Translations under genes and position numbers: made by a program
NCBI GenBank assembly: GCA_946614205.1
Contig: CAMOGR010000089.1
Location: forward strand, 1-10,744
From: an uncultured Bacteroidales bacterium
GTDB lineage: Bacteria > Bacteroidota > Bacteroidia > Bacteroidales > UBA932
Length of the DNA: 10,744 nt
Reading direction: 5' to 3'
Notes under the pieces: model-generated
The model's input: only the letters and a program-made list of their open reading frames with translations
What the model was told of the DNA's origin: nothing
Database searches by the model: none
In this document: positions 1 through 6,958 of the stretch, piece after piece
How the letters are laid out: each line of letters begins with the position of its first letter
How positions within the stretch are numbered: position 1 is the first letter of the stretch

Positions 1-767
1 TCGTCGTCAATGCCGCCAACATAGAAAAAGACTACCGCTGGCTGCAGGAACAGGCCGCAGGGTACGAGGTCGAAGTCTTCAACGACTCCGATTCGTGGGG
101 GCAGATAGCCCTCCAGGGCCCCAAGGCTGAGGATACCCTTGTAAACCTCCTCGGAATCGAAGAGTTGCGCGAGGTGGAGTTCTACTCCTTCTGCGACCTC
201 GAAGACGAAGAGGGCGGCCGCGTCATCGTGAGCCGTACCGGTTACACCGGCGAGGACGGATTCGAAATCTATGCGTCTCCCGACAATATCCGCGACCTCT
301 GGCAGGCTCTTGTCGAAGACGGCGTGCAGCCCTGCGGCCTTGGCTGCCGGGACACCCTCCGCTTCGAGGCCGGCCTTCCCCTTTACGGAGACGAACTCAG
401 CGCGGAAATCAGCCCCGTCATGGCCGGTCTCTCCATGTTCTGCAAGCTGGACAAGCCCGAATTCATCGGCAAGGACGCCCTTGTGCGTCAGAAGACTGAA
501 GGCCCTGCACGCAAGGTCGTAGGCATAGAACTGGCCGACTCCGCCGTGCCCCGGGCCGGATATCCCGTTGAGCTTGAGGACGGTACCCAGGTCGGTGTCG
601 TCACCACCGGATACCATTCCATCACCCTGGACAAGAGCCTCTGCTTTGCGCTCGTGGATGCCGCGCATTCTGCGCTCGGGACAGCCCTGAACATCCGCAT
701 ACGCAAGAAAATGTTCCCCGGAACAGTAGTAAAGAAACGTTTTTACAAGACCAATTATAAAAAATGA
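1..767 (+). CDS. gcvT: Aminomethyltransferase, glycine cleavage T protein (5' partial)
   Basis: The T protein takes the aminomethyl group held on the lipoyl arm of GcvH, releases ammonia and makes 5,10-methylene-tetrahydrofolate in the cytoplasm. The frame is open from base 3 with no stop, so the gene enters from outside the window. About 254 residues are present, against a usual length near 360, so roughly the first 105 (including the conserved Asp-rich segment of the folate site) are missing. Visible family motifs are VVNAANIEKD at the left edge, SRTGYTGEDGFEIY (about 231-272), GLGCRDTLRFEAGLPLYGDE (about 339-398), and the C-terminal barrel ending in IRKKMFPGTVVKKRFYK. A TTG at 165 lies mid-domain and is not the start. 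The stop overlaps the gcvH start by 4 bp (ATGA), which suggests translational coupling. Confidence 0.96.
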   Translation, partial: VVNAANIEKDYRWLQEQAAGYEVEVFNDSDSWGQIALQGPKAEDTLVNLLGIEELREVEFYSFCDLEDEEGGRVIVSRTGYTGEDGFEIYASPDNIRDLWQALVEDGVQPCGLGCRDTLRFEAGLPLYGDELSAEISPVMAGLSMFCKLDKPEFIGKDALVRQKTEGPARKVVGIELADSAVPRAGYPVELEDGTQVGVVTTGYHSITLDKSLCFALVDAAHSALGTALNIRIRKKMFPGTVVKKRFYKTNYKK

Positions 768-1141
768 GTAAGATAATCGAAGGACTCCTCTACAGCGAGT
801 CGCATGAATGGGTGAAGGTCGAAGGCGACCTCGCCGTCATCGGTGTAACCGACTTTGCACAGGCAGAAATGGGCGACATTACCTACGTCGACCTCCCCTC
901 GGAGGGTGATGTGGTGGCCGCGGGTGAAGAATTCGGAGCCCTGGAGAGCGTCAAGGCCTCCAGCGAGCTGTTCTGTCCCGTGTCCGGCACTGTCGAGGCC
1001 GTCAACGAAGACCTTGAGGGCGCGCCCGAAACCGTCAACGAGGACCCTTACGCAGCGTGGATTATCAAGGTCCGCATGAGCGACACCGCCGAACTGTCCT
1101 CGCTGCTCTCTCCCGAGGCTTACGCAGAAATTGCAAAATAA
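764..1141 (+). CDS. gcvH: Glycine cleavage system H protein (lipoyl carrier)
   Basis: GcvH is the small cytoplasmic carrier whose lipoyl-lysine arm moves the aminomethyl group from the P protein to the T protein and is then re-oxidised by the L protein. The product has 125 residues, normal for the family. The lipoylation site is Lys64 in the motif GALESVKASSE, followed by the usual glycine-containing turn SGTVEAVNE and the C-terminal PYAAWIIKV. The N-terminal segment YSESHEWVKVEGDLAVIGVTD is also typical. The start is fixed by the ATGA overlap with gcvT, and gcvPA begins 6 bp after the stop. All catalytic features look intact. Lipoylation by a lipoate ligase or by LipB/LipA is expected, but none of those genes is in view. 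Confidence 0.97.
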   Translation: MSKIIEGLLYSESHEWVKVEGDLAVIGVTDFAQAEMGDITYVDLPSEGDVVAAGEEFGALESVKASSELFCPVSGTVEAVNEDLEGAPETVNEDPYAAWIIKVRMSDTAELSSLLSPEAYAEIAK

Positions 1142-1147
1142 TCCGCT

Positions 1148-2461
1148 ATGAGCACATTCGCCTATTTTCCCCACACCGGTGAGGATATTAAGGTGATGCT
1201 TGACCGAATAGGGCTCTCCTCTCTGGACGGGCTCTATTCTGACGTGCCTGCCGAGTTCATCCACAAAGGGGAGTATGACCTTCCCTCGGCGATGACGGAG
1301 GACGAGGTGCGCCGCTGGTTCGAGGACATGGCTTCGCGCAACACCCGCCTCAAGGTTTTCGCCGGTGCGGGTGCGTACGACCATTACACGCCGTCGGTCA
1401 TTCCCTACATCACCTCCCGCTCGGAGTTCCTTACCGCATATACTCCGTACCAGTGCGAGATATCCCAGGGCACCCTCCGCTATATCTTTGAGTGGCAGAG
1501 CATGATATGCGCCCTTACCGGACTCGACGTTTCCAATGCCTCCATGTACGACGGCCCTACCGCCGCTGCCGAGGCCATGCGCATGTGCGTAGCCTGCACG
1601 CGCAAGCGTAATACCGTAGTGGTTTCCGACAGGCTGCTTCCCCATGTGCTTGACGTGCTGCGTACCTATTCCCGTTATTCCGGAATCAATCTCGTGGTTG
1701 CGGAAGACGTGCGTGAGACCATTGCCGAGGGAGGTCTCGACCTTGCCGGCGTGATAGTCCCTTCCATCAACCGTTTCGGCATTATAGAGAACCACACCGG
1801 CCTTGCGGACCTTGTCCACGGACTGGGCGCGCTGCTGGTTGAATACTGTGACCCTTCGGCGCTTGCAGTCGTGAAGACGCCAGCCGAATGGGGCGCCGAC
1901 ATCGCAGTCGGAGACGGCCAGAGCCTTGGCGTTCCCCTGTGCTACGGCGGCCCGTACGTGGGCTTCATGGCATGCCGTGAACAGTGGATGCGCAAGCTGC
2001 CCGGCCGCATCGTAGGGCAGACCTCCGATGCAGCGGGACGCCGTGCATTCGTACTTACGCTTCAGGCCCGCGAGCAGCATATCCGCCGCGAGAAGGCCAC
2101 GTCCAACATCTGCTCCAACGAGTCGCTCATGGCGCTCTGGTGTACCGTGTACCTTTCAGTCATGGGACCGGAGGGAATGCGCAAACTGAATGCCCTTTGC
2201 TACGAACGCTCGCATTATCTCAAGGAGCAGTTGCTTGCAACCGGTCTTTTCGAAGACCCGTTCGAGGGCTATCCTTTCCTCAAGGAGTTCGCACTCAGGC
2301 CGCTGTGCAGCACGGAGAAGCTGCAGCAGGCCCTTCTGGACGCCGGTTATTTCGGTGCGCTCGGCACCCCCGAGGGCTACGTCACGTTCTGCGCCACCGA
2401 GCGCCGCAGCGTGGAAGAAATAGATTCTATGGTTAAAGTCATCAGGGATTCTGCGCTATGA
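1148..2461 (+). CDS. gcvPA: Glycine dehydrogenase (decarboxylating) subunit 1, N-terminal half of P protein
   Basis: This is the alpha subunit of the two-subunit, PLP-dependent glycine decarboxylase, which removes CO2 from glycine and loads the rest onto lipoylated GcvH. The product has 437 residues, the usual size for stand-alone GcvPA and about half of a fused GcvP. Recognised segments are [15 protein letters not shown] (71-85), [14 protein letters not shown] (98-111), ASMYDGPTA (131-139), [19 protein letters not shown] (255-273) and [11 protein letters not shown] (314-324). It carries the PLP-transferase fold but not the PLP lysine, which is in GcvPB; this is normal for the family, where the alpha subunit completes the active site. 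The start lies 6 bp after gcvH, and the stop overlaps the gcvPB start by 4 bp, consistent with equimolar synthesis of an (alpha-beta)2 enzyme. Confidence 0.96.
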   Translation: MSTFAYFPHTGEDIKVMLDRIGLSSLDGLYSDVPAEFIHKGEYDLPSAMTEDEVRRWFEDMASRNTRLKVFAGAGAYDHYTPSVIPYITSRSEFLTAYTPYQCEISQGTLRYIFEWQSMICALTGLDVSNASMYDGPTAAAEAMRMCVACTRKRNTVVVSDRLLPHVLDVLRTYSRYSGINLVVAEDVRETIAEGGLDLAGVIVPSINRFGIIENHTGLADLVHGLGALLVEYCDPSALAVVKTPAEWGADIAVGDGQSLGVPLCYGGPYVGFMACREQWMRKLPGRIVGQTSDAAGRRAFVLTLQAREQHIRREKATSNICSNESLMALWCTVYLSVMGPEGMRKLNALCYERSHYLKEQLLATGLFEDPFEGYPFLKEFALRPLCSTEKLQQALLDAGYFGALGTPEGYVTFCATERRSVEEIDSMVKVIRDSAL

Positions 2462-3825
2462 AATACTACGACAAACTCGTTTTCGAACTTTCCGTAAAGG
2501 GTCGCAGTGCGTATTCGCTGCCCTCATGCGACACACAGATTCCCCAGGGAGCCGTATGGCGCCTCTCTCCTCTCCCTCTTCCCGAGCTCAGCGAACCCGA
2601 TGTGGTCCGGCACTATACCAACCTCAGCCAGATGAACTTCGGCGTCGATACCGGATTCTATCCGCTCGGTTCGTGTACCATGAAGTACAATCCCAAGATC
2701 AACGAGGAGATTGTGCCTCAGTTCAACGGCCTGCATCCGCTTCAGCCTTCGCAGACCGTAGAGGGCGCTCAGGCGATACTCGAATTTGCCGACAAGGCTC
2801 TTGCTGAGATTACAGGCATGAAGCACTTCACCTTCCTGCCCTGCGCGGGAGCCCACGGTGAGCTGACCGGTCTCATGATTATGAAGGAGTATCACATGCG
2901 CAGGGGAGACACCGCGCGCACCAAGGTGATAGTTCCCGACAGCGCCCACGGTACCAATCCTGCGAGCGCGGCAGTGTGCGGCTTCGACATAGTTGTCGTC
3001 AAGTCGCGAGGCGACGGCCTCGTGGATGTGGACGACCTGCGTCCGCTCCTCGGTCCGGATGTCGCCGGCATCATGATGACCAATCCCAACACCCTCGGCC
3101 TGTTCGAAAGGGATATAAAGGAAATAGCCTCCCTTGTTCATGGCTGCGGCGGCCTTCTGTATTATGACGGTGCCAACATGAATCCGCTACTCGGAGTGGT
3201 GCGTCCTGGCGACATGGGCTTCGACATTATGCACCTCAACCTCCACAAGACCTTCAGTACGCCGCATGGCGGCGGCGGTCCCGGCAGCGGTCCCGTAGGA
3301 GTCGCAGAGCATCTTGTTCCCCTTCTCGATGCGCCGCGCACCAGCGGTTTCCACGGAAATTTCGGCGTCATCCTCAAGGCCTGCGCCTACATTCTCACGC
3401 TTGGCCGCGAGAACATCCGGCTTGCCGGCCCTCTTGCCACGCTTGCAGCCAATTACGTCAAGGAATCCCTCAAGGATGCTTACAAGCTCCCCATACCGGG
3501 CGTGTGCAAGCACGAGTTCGTATTCGACGGCCTTGCGCAGGAGGGCGACGTCACTACTCTCGACGTTGCCAAGCGCCTTCTCGACTATGGCTTCCATGCT
3601 CCTACCATTTATTTCCCGCTGCTCTTCCATCAGGCCCTGATGATAGAGCCTACGGAGACGGAGTCTCTCCAGACTCTGGACGCCTTCATCGACGTCATGC
3701 ATACCATAGCACGCGAGGCTTCCGAGAATCCCGCTCTGCTTCACGATGCTCCTCACAATACGCCAATCGGCAGGCCGGATGAAACGGCCGCCGCGCGTCA
3801 ACCGATTTTGAAATTCAGTTTTTAA
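2458..3825 (+). CDS. gcvPB: Glycine dehydrogenase (decarboxylating) subunit 2, C-terminal half of P protein
   Basis: This is the beta subunit of the split P protein and carries the cofactor. The PLP Schiff-base lysine is Lys264 in [20 protein letters not shown]; the glycine-rich stretch after it is the family hallmark. Other conserved stretches are [17 protein letters not shown] (67-83), [11 protein letters not shown] (129-139), [11 protein letters not shown] (161-171), [11 protein letters not shown] (207-217), and a C-terminal tail with [15 protein letters not shown] typical of the subunit. At 455 residues it is slightly shorter than many homologues but has both ends. Its ATG overlaps the gcvPA stop as ATGA. 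The SDR gene starts 8 bp after its stop, so it probably lies in the same transcript. Confidence 0.96.
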   Translation: MKYYDKLVFELSVKGRSAYSLPSCDTQIPQGAVWRLSPLPLPELSEPDVVRHYTNLSQMNFGVDTGFYPLGSCTMKYNPKINEEIVPQFNGLHPLQPSQTVEGAQAILEFADKALAEITGMKHFTFLPCAGAHGELTGLMIMKEYHMRRGDTARTKVIVPDSAHGTNPASAAVCGFDIVVVKSRGDGLVDVDDLRPLLGPDVAGIMMTNPNTLGLFERDIKEIASLVHGCGGLLYYDGANMNPLLGVVRPGDMGFDIMHLNLHKTFSTPHGGGGPGSGPVGVAEHLVPLLDAPRTSGFHGNFGVILKACAYILTLGRENIRLAGPLATLAANYVKESLKDAYKLPIPGVCKHEFVFDGLAQEGDVTTLDVAKRLLDYGFHAPTIYFPLLFHQALMIEPTETESLQTLDAFIDVMHTIAREASENPALLHDAPHNTPIGRPDETAAARQPILKFSF

Positions 3826-3833
3826 CCTTTTTT

Positions 3834-4604
3834 ATGAAAAATTATTTCGATCTTACCGGCCGTGTGGCCGTTGTGACCGGCGCTTCCGCCGGCCTGGGCC
3901 TCCAGATGGCCAAAGCTTTTGCAAATCAGGGTGCCAATCTTGTGCTTCTTGCACGTCGCATGAATCTCCTCGAAGAGAATGCCAAGGCTATTCGTGAGGA
4001 GTTTGGCGTAGAGGTACTTCCTTTCGCTTGCGACATTACCGACACGGAAAAAGTCAAGGCAGCGGTAGCCGCCACCATGGAGAAATTCGGTCGCGTCGAC
4101 ATCCTTATGAACAATGCAGGCACCGGTGCCGTCGCTCCCGCTGAGGAGATTACCGACGACCAGTTCAAGCACGAGATGAACATCGACCTTTTCGGTACCT
4201 TCATCTGCTCCCGTGAATTCGGCAAGGAGATGATCAAGGCCGGTTACGGGCGCATCATCAACATTGCTTCCATGTACGGTCTCGTCGGCAACCTCATCGT
4301 CGGCAGCGCTCCTTACCATGCAGCCAAGGGCGGCGTGGTCAATCTCACCCGCGCTCTCGCAGCCGAGTGGGGCAAATACGGCATTACCGTGAACAGCATC
4401 TGCCCCGGTTACTTCTACACCGACCTCACCACCGAGACCCTCGACAGCGACTTCTTCCAGGCAATCGCCAAGAACAATATCCCTCTCGGCCGCTATGGCA
4501 AGAGTGGAGAACTCGATTCCTGCGCTCTGTTCCTCGCTTCACCTGCAAGCACTTATGTGAACGGACAGAATATCGCAGTCGACGGCGGATATACTTGCAT
4601 CTAG
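3834..4604 (+). CDS. SDR family oxidoreductase (gluconate 5-dehydrogenase / 3-oxoacyl-ACP reductase-like)
   Basis: This is a classical short-chain dehydrogenase/reductase of 256 residues, cytoplasmic, with all the hallmarks: the cofactor motif TGASAGLG (15-22), NNAG (93-96), Asn116, catalytic Ser146 in INIASMYG, Tyr161 and Lys165 in YHAAK, and PGYFYTDL (191-198) after the catalytic core. Two arginines (41-42) after the second beta strand suggest, but do not prove, preference for NADP(H). Overall wording resembles the gluconate 5-dehydrogenase branch; the substrate cannot be read from sequence, and 3-oxoacyl-ACP reductase or another sugar/polyol dehydrogenase is possible. It starts 8 bp after gcvPB with no room for a separate promoter, so it is probably co-transcribed with the gcv genes, although it has no known role in glycine cleavage. 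No Shine-Dalgarno site precedes the ATG. The stop codon sits in the loop of a perfect 10-bp hairpin (4592-4615). Confidence 0.9.
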   Translation: MKNYFDLTGRVAVVTGASAGLGLQMAKAFANQGANLVLLARRMNLLEENAKAIREEFGVEVLPFACDITDTEKVKAAVAATMEKFGRVDILMNNAGTGAVAPAEEITDDQFKHEMNIDLFGTFICSREFGKEMIKAGYGRIINIASMYGLVGNLIVGSAPYHAAKGGVVNLTRALAAEWGKYGITVNSICPGYFYTDLTTETLDSDFFQAIAKNNIPLGRYGKSGELDSCALFLASPASTYVNGQNIAVDGGYTCI

Positions 4605-4615
4605 CGATGCAAGTA
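4592..4615 (+). other. Hairpin with the SDR stop codon in its loop
   Basis: A perfect 10-bp inverted repeat, TACTTGCATC (4592-4601) and GATGCAAGTA (4606-4615), encloses the 4-base loop TAGC, whose first three bases are the SDR stop codon. There is no following run of T, so it is not an ordinary intrinsic terminator. It may stabilise the mRNA 3' end or act at termination of translation; both are inferences. Confidence 0.6.
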
Positions 4616-4622
4616 CATTGAG

Positions 4623-4658
4623 CCCCCTGCATCCCCCGTCCCCTGGGGGTGCAGGGGG
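4623..4658 (+). terminator. Very strong GC hairpin after the SDR gene, possible terminator
   Basis: CCCCCTGCA (4623-4631) pairs with TGCAGGGGG (4650-4658), and CCCCC (4633-4637) with GGGGG (4645-4649). This gives a 14-bp stem with one bulged T (4632) and a 7-base loop. It lies 18 bp past the SDR stop, between converging genes, and is a likely end point for the gcv-SDR transcript. The T-rich stretch comes only after a gap (4664-4675, interrupted by CCC), so intrinsic termination by this element alone is uncertain. On the minus strand no T run follows. Confidence 0.5.
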
Positions 4659-4664
4659 ATAGGT

Positions 4665-4705
4665 TTTCCCTTTTTGAGTGCCGGCCAGGCACGAAAAAAG
4701 GGAAA
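4665..4705. terminator. Bidirectional inverted repeat at the 3' end of ffs
   Basis: TTTCCCTTTTT (4665-4675) pairs with AAAAAGGGAAA (4695-4705). Inside, two G/A mismatched positions separate this from a second stem, GTGCC (4678-4682) with GGCAC (4688-4692), around the loop GGCCA. Read on the minus strand it directly follows the SRP RNA and begins with the run of six T (4699-4694) that probably ends that RNA. Read on the plus strand the T run is the 5' arm. It is therefore probably part of the termination signals for the two converging units, with the exact mechanism unclear. Its right arm overlaps the last bases of the SRP RNA. Confidence 0.55.
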
Positions 4706-4796
4706 GCTGACTGCATCGCACCGCTACAACCTCATACCCTTGCTGCCTTCCGGCCCTGGGGGAATTTTGAGGGAGCTGGTCGTACAGGACTTTCCC
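4700..4796 (-). ncRNA. ffs: Signal recognition particle RNA, small bacterial type (4.5S)
   Basis: The RNA binds the Ffh GTPase to form the signal recognition particle, which targets nascent membrane and exported proteins to FtsY and the translocon. On the minus strand the conserved domain IV core is present: CCC-AGG-GCC-GGAA-GGC-AGCA-A-GGG, with the GGAA tetraloop at 4751-4748 closed by GCC/GGC and the Ffh-binding internal loop AGCA at 4744-4741. The ends close on each other: GGGAAAG (4796-4790) pairs with CTTTCCC (4706-4700), and six T residues follow at 4699-4694. Internal pairing such as TACGACC with GGTTGTA supports one extended rod. At about 97 bases it fits the small class without an Alu domain. 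The 5' end is inferred from the promoter box at 4809-4801 and may shift by a few bases. It lies just after cdd on the same strand. Confidence 0.9.
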
Positions 4797-4800
4797 GGGG

Positions 4801-4833
4801 GCAAATATACAAAAAAATCAGATACTGTCGAAA
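4801..4833 (-). promoter_or_regulatory. Bacteroidota-type promoter for the SRP RNA
   Basis: On the minus strand the -7 box TATATTTG (4809-4802) matches the Bacteroidota housekeeping consensus TAnnTTTG, and the predicted start falls on the GGG at about 4796. Twenty bases upstream is TTTC (4833-4830), one mismatch from the -33 consensus TTTG. The -33 part lies inside the last codons of cdd. Confidence 0.7.
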
Positions 4834-5291
4834 AACAACGGCAGAATATCATCGACTTTTGCAAATTTCCAGATTTTCCGGCCACCTACCATGATGACGC
4901 TCATGTCCTTGCCTGACTTGGCCTGATACTGCGCCATCACCTGGCGGCAGGCGCCGCAGGGCGTGGCCGGTTCGTCGGTCAGTTTTCCGTAGAGCCCGCC
5001 GCAGAGCGCAATGCTCTGCATTTCCTTGTCGGGATACTTTGAGCCGGCGGCGAAAAGTGCCGTCCTCTCTGCGCAAAGGCCAGACGGGAACGCAGCGTTC
5101 TCCTGGTTTGCGCCGCGCACTATCTGTCCGTTGGACATGCGTACTGCGGCTCCGACGTTGAAGTGGGAATAAGGAGCATAGGAGCCCCTCATTCCCTCAA
5201 TCGCCGCCTGTGCGAGTTCGCGGTCCTCTGCACTGAGCTCGGAAATGGTTGAATATTCTTCGAAGTCTATGGTTATGTTCTTGTGTGTCAT
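4818..5291 (-). CDS. cdd: Cytidine deaminase
   Basis: This zinc enzyme hydrolytically deaminates cytidine and deoxycytidine to uridine and deoxyuridine in pyrimidine salvage, in the cytoplasm. The product is 157 residues, the size of the short homotetrameric class. Zinc and catalytic residues are visible: Cys73 and Glu75 in GLCAERTALF, and Cys112 and Cys115 in PCGACRQVM. The substrate-binding segment YSHFNVGAAV (41-50) and the following NGQIVRGANQENAAFPSG are also typical. The ATG overlaps the pgm stop as ATGA, so it is the last coding gene of the ftsE-pgm-cdd unit. No clear terminator follows it; the SRP RNA promoter overlaps its 3' end and transcription could continue into ffs. Confidence 0.95.
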   Translation of the reverse strand: MTHKNITIDFEEYSTISELSAEDRELAQAAIEGMRGSYAPYSHFNVGAAVRMSNGQIVRGANQENAAFPSGLCAERTALFAAGSKYPDKEMQSIALCGGLYGKLTDEPATPCGACRQVMAQYQAKSGKDMSVIMVGGRKIWKFAKVDDILPLFFDSI

Positions 5292-6958
5292 ATTGTTGTG
5301 AATTGTTTCTTGAGACTCTCGATTTTCTCGTCAGCGTCGGCACCCTTGGCTCCGAAGTAGAACTTAATCTTGGGCTCGGTGCCTGATGGCCTCACAGAGA
5401 CCACGTCTCCCGCCTCGTCGAAGAACTGCAGGACGTTGGAGGACGGCTGGCCGGTGAGCTCGGGCTTGAGGTAATCCACCACCTTTACGACCGGAGAACC
5501 GCAAAGCTCAGCAGGAGGGTTGCTGCGCAGTCTCTCCATGATGGAGGCAATCTCACGTGTGCCCTCGATACCCTTGCGGACCAGGCTCACGAGGCCTTCC
5601 TTCCGGTAGCCGAATTCGGCATAGACCTTCTGGAGCAGCCCGTAGAATGTGAGCCCCTTGGAGGCGGCCCAGGCGGCACATTCGGCGATCATCATGCAGG
5701 TTACGGGGGCGTCCTTGTCGCGCACGAACTGGCCGATGTTGAACCCGTAGCTCTCTTCTCCGCCGCAGACGAACTCCTCTCCGAGGGCCTCGCGCTCCTT
5801 GACGACCGCCGCAATGTACTTGAAGCCGGTCAGAACGTTGTAGACGGGAACTCCGAAGCTGCGGCAGATGTCGGTGATGAGCTCCGTGGTGACTATGGTC
5901 TTGACGACGTACTTGCCCTTGCCGAGGGTTCCGAGTTCGCGGCGGCGGGTAAGGATGTAGTATGTAAGGACCGATGCGGTCTGGTTGCCGTTGAGAAGCA
6001 CCATCTTCCCTTCATCGTCACGCACCGCGATGCCTACGCGGTCGGCGTCGGGGTCGGTCCCGATGACGATGTCGGCGCCCGTCTGCTCCGCCCTCTGAAG
6101 GGCGAGCGACAGTGCCGCAGGCTCTTCGGGGTTGGGGGAGACGACAGTGGGGAAGTCGCCGTCGGAAAGGTCCTGTTCGGGGACGTGGATGACCTCTCCG
6201 AAGCCGGAGCGGCGCAGGATTTCCGGCACCAGGCGCACTCCGCAACCGTGCAGCGGGGTGTATACTATCTTGAGGCTCTTGCCGTATTCTGCAACGGCCT
6301 CGGGGCTGAGACGCAGCGACAGCAGGTCGCTGAGGTACTTCTCGTCTACGTCAGCTCCCATCGCTTGAATCTCACCGCAGCGGAGGCCGGCTTCGAACTT
6401 GACCTGAGAAGGGTCTGTGATTTTTGCGACCTCGGCGACGATTTCCTTGTCGACGGGCGACGTCACCTGACCGCCGTCGGACCAGGAGACCTTGTATCCG
6501 TTGTACTCCTTGGGATTGTGGGAGGCGGTAATCATGATGCCTGCTACCGCACCCTTGAGGCGTACGGCATAGCTCATTTCGGGCGTGGGACGGATGTTGT
6601 CGAAAATGAATACGTTGATGCCGTTGGCGCTGAGCACCTGGGCCGCTATTCGGGCAAAGTCCTTGCTGTTGTTGCGGGAATCGTAGGAAATGACCACGCG
6701 CAGGTCGTCACCCTCGCAATGGCTGAGGATGTAGTTCGCAAGGCCCTGGGTAGCCATGCCCACCGTGTAGCGGTTCATGCGGTTGGTGCCGGGGCCCATG
6801 ATTCCGCGCAGGCCGCCTGTACCGAATTCGAGGTTCTTGTAAAAAGCATCCTCAAATCCCGCAGGGTCTTCCGCACGGAGTTTGAGGATTTGCATCTTTG
6901 TGGTCTGGTCGAAGTCTCCCTCGAGCCAGCTCTGGGCTTTGAGTTCGTATTCTTTCAT
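5288..6958 (-). CDS. Phosphoglucomutase / phosphomannomutase (alpha-D-phosphohexomutase)
   Basis: This cytoplasmic enzyme interconverts hexose 1- and 6-phosphates through a phosphoserine, feeding nucleotide-sugar and storage-polysaccharide synthesis. The product is 556 residues, the long phosphoglucomutase-2/PMM form common in Bacteroidota. Four active-site loops are intact: the phosphoserine loop ITASHNPKEYNGYK with Ser146, the Mg2+ loop GTDPDADRVG (about 301-309), the sugar loop GGEESYGFNIG (about 400-410), and the C-terminal phosphate loop VRPSGTEPKIKF. Glucose versus mannose specificity cannot be fixed from sequence. I chose the ATG at 6958: it forms an ATGA overlap with the ftsE stop and has AAGGA 3 bases upstream. 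An in-frame ATG at 6970 would add four residues (MQGN) and extend the overlap to 16 bp. The stop overlaps the cdd start by ATGA. Confidence 0.93.
   Translation of the reverse strand: MKEYELKAQSWLEGDFDQTTKMQILKLRAEDPAGFEDAFYKNLEFGTGGLRGIMGPGTNRMNRYTVGMATQGLANYILSHCEGDDLRVVISYDSRNNSKDFARIAAQVLSANGINVFIFDNIRPTPEMSYAVRLKGAVAGIMITASHNPKEYNGYKVSWSDGGQVTSPVDKEIVAEVAKITDPSQVKFEAGLRCGEIQAMGADVDEKYLSDLLSLRLSPEAVAEYGKSLKIVYTPLHGCGVRLVPEILRRSGFGEVIHVPEQDLSDGDFPTVVSPNPEEPAALSLALQRAEQTGADIVIGTDPDADRVGIAVRDDEGKMVLLNGNQTASVLTYYILTRRRELGTLGKGKYVVKTIVTTELITDICRSFGVPVYNVLTGFKYIAAVVKEREALGEEFVCGGEESYGFNIGQFVRDKDAPVTCMMIAECAAWAASKGLTFYGLLQKVYAEFGYRKEGLVSLVRKGIEGTREIASIMERLRSNPPAELCGSPVVKVVDYLKPELTGQPSSNVLQFFDEAGDVVSVRPSGTEPKIKFYFGAKGADADEKIESLKKQFTTI

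Noticed and set aside
165..767. A shorter gcvT starting at TTG 165
   Set aside because: The same frame is open to the left edge and encodes conserved GcvT sequence upstream of 165, so the gene is truncated by the window, not short.
755..2080. Long minus-strand open frame (441 codons) opposite gcvH and gcvPA
   Set aside because: It lies antisense to clearly recognisable glycine cleavage genes, has no family motifs, and is the kind of open frame that GC-rich codon bias creates.
4649..4916. Two small plus-strand open frames (about 80 codons) between SDR and cdd
   Set aside because: They run through hairpins and the antisense of the SRP RNA and cdd; cysteine/lysine-rich nonsense with no start signal.
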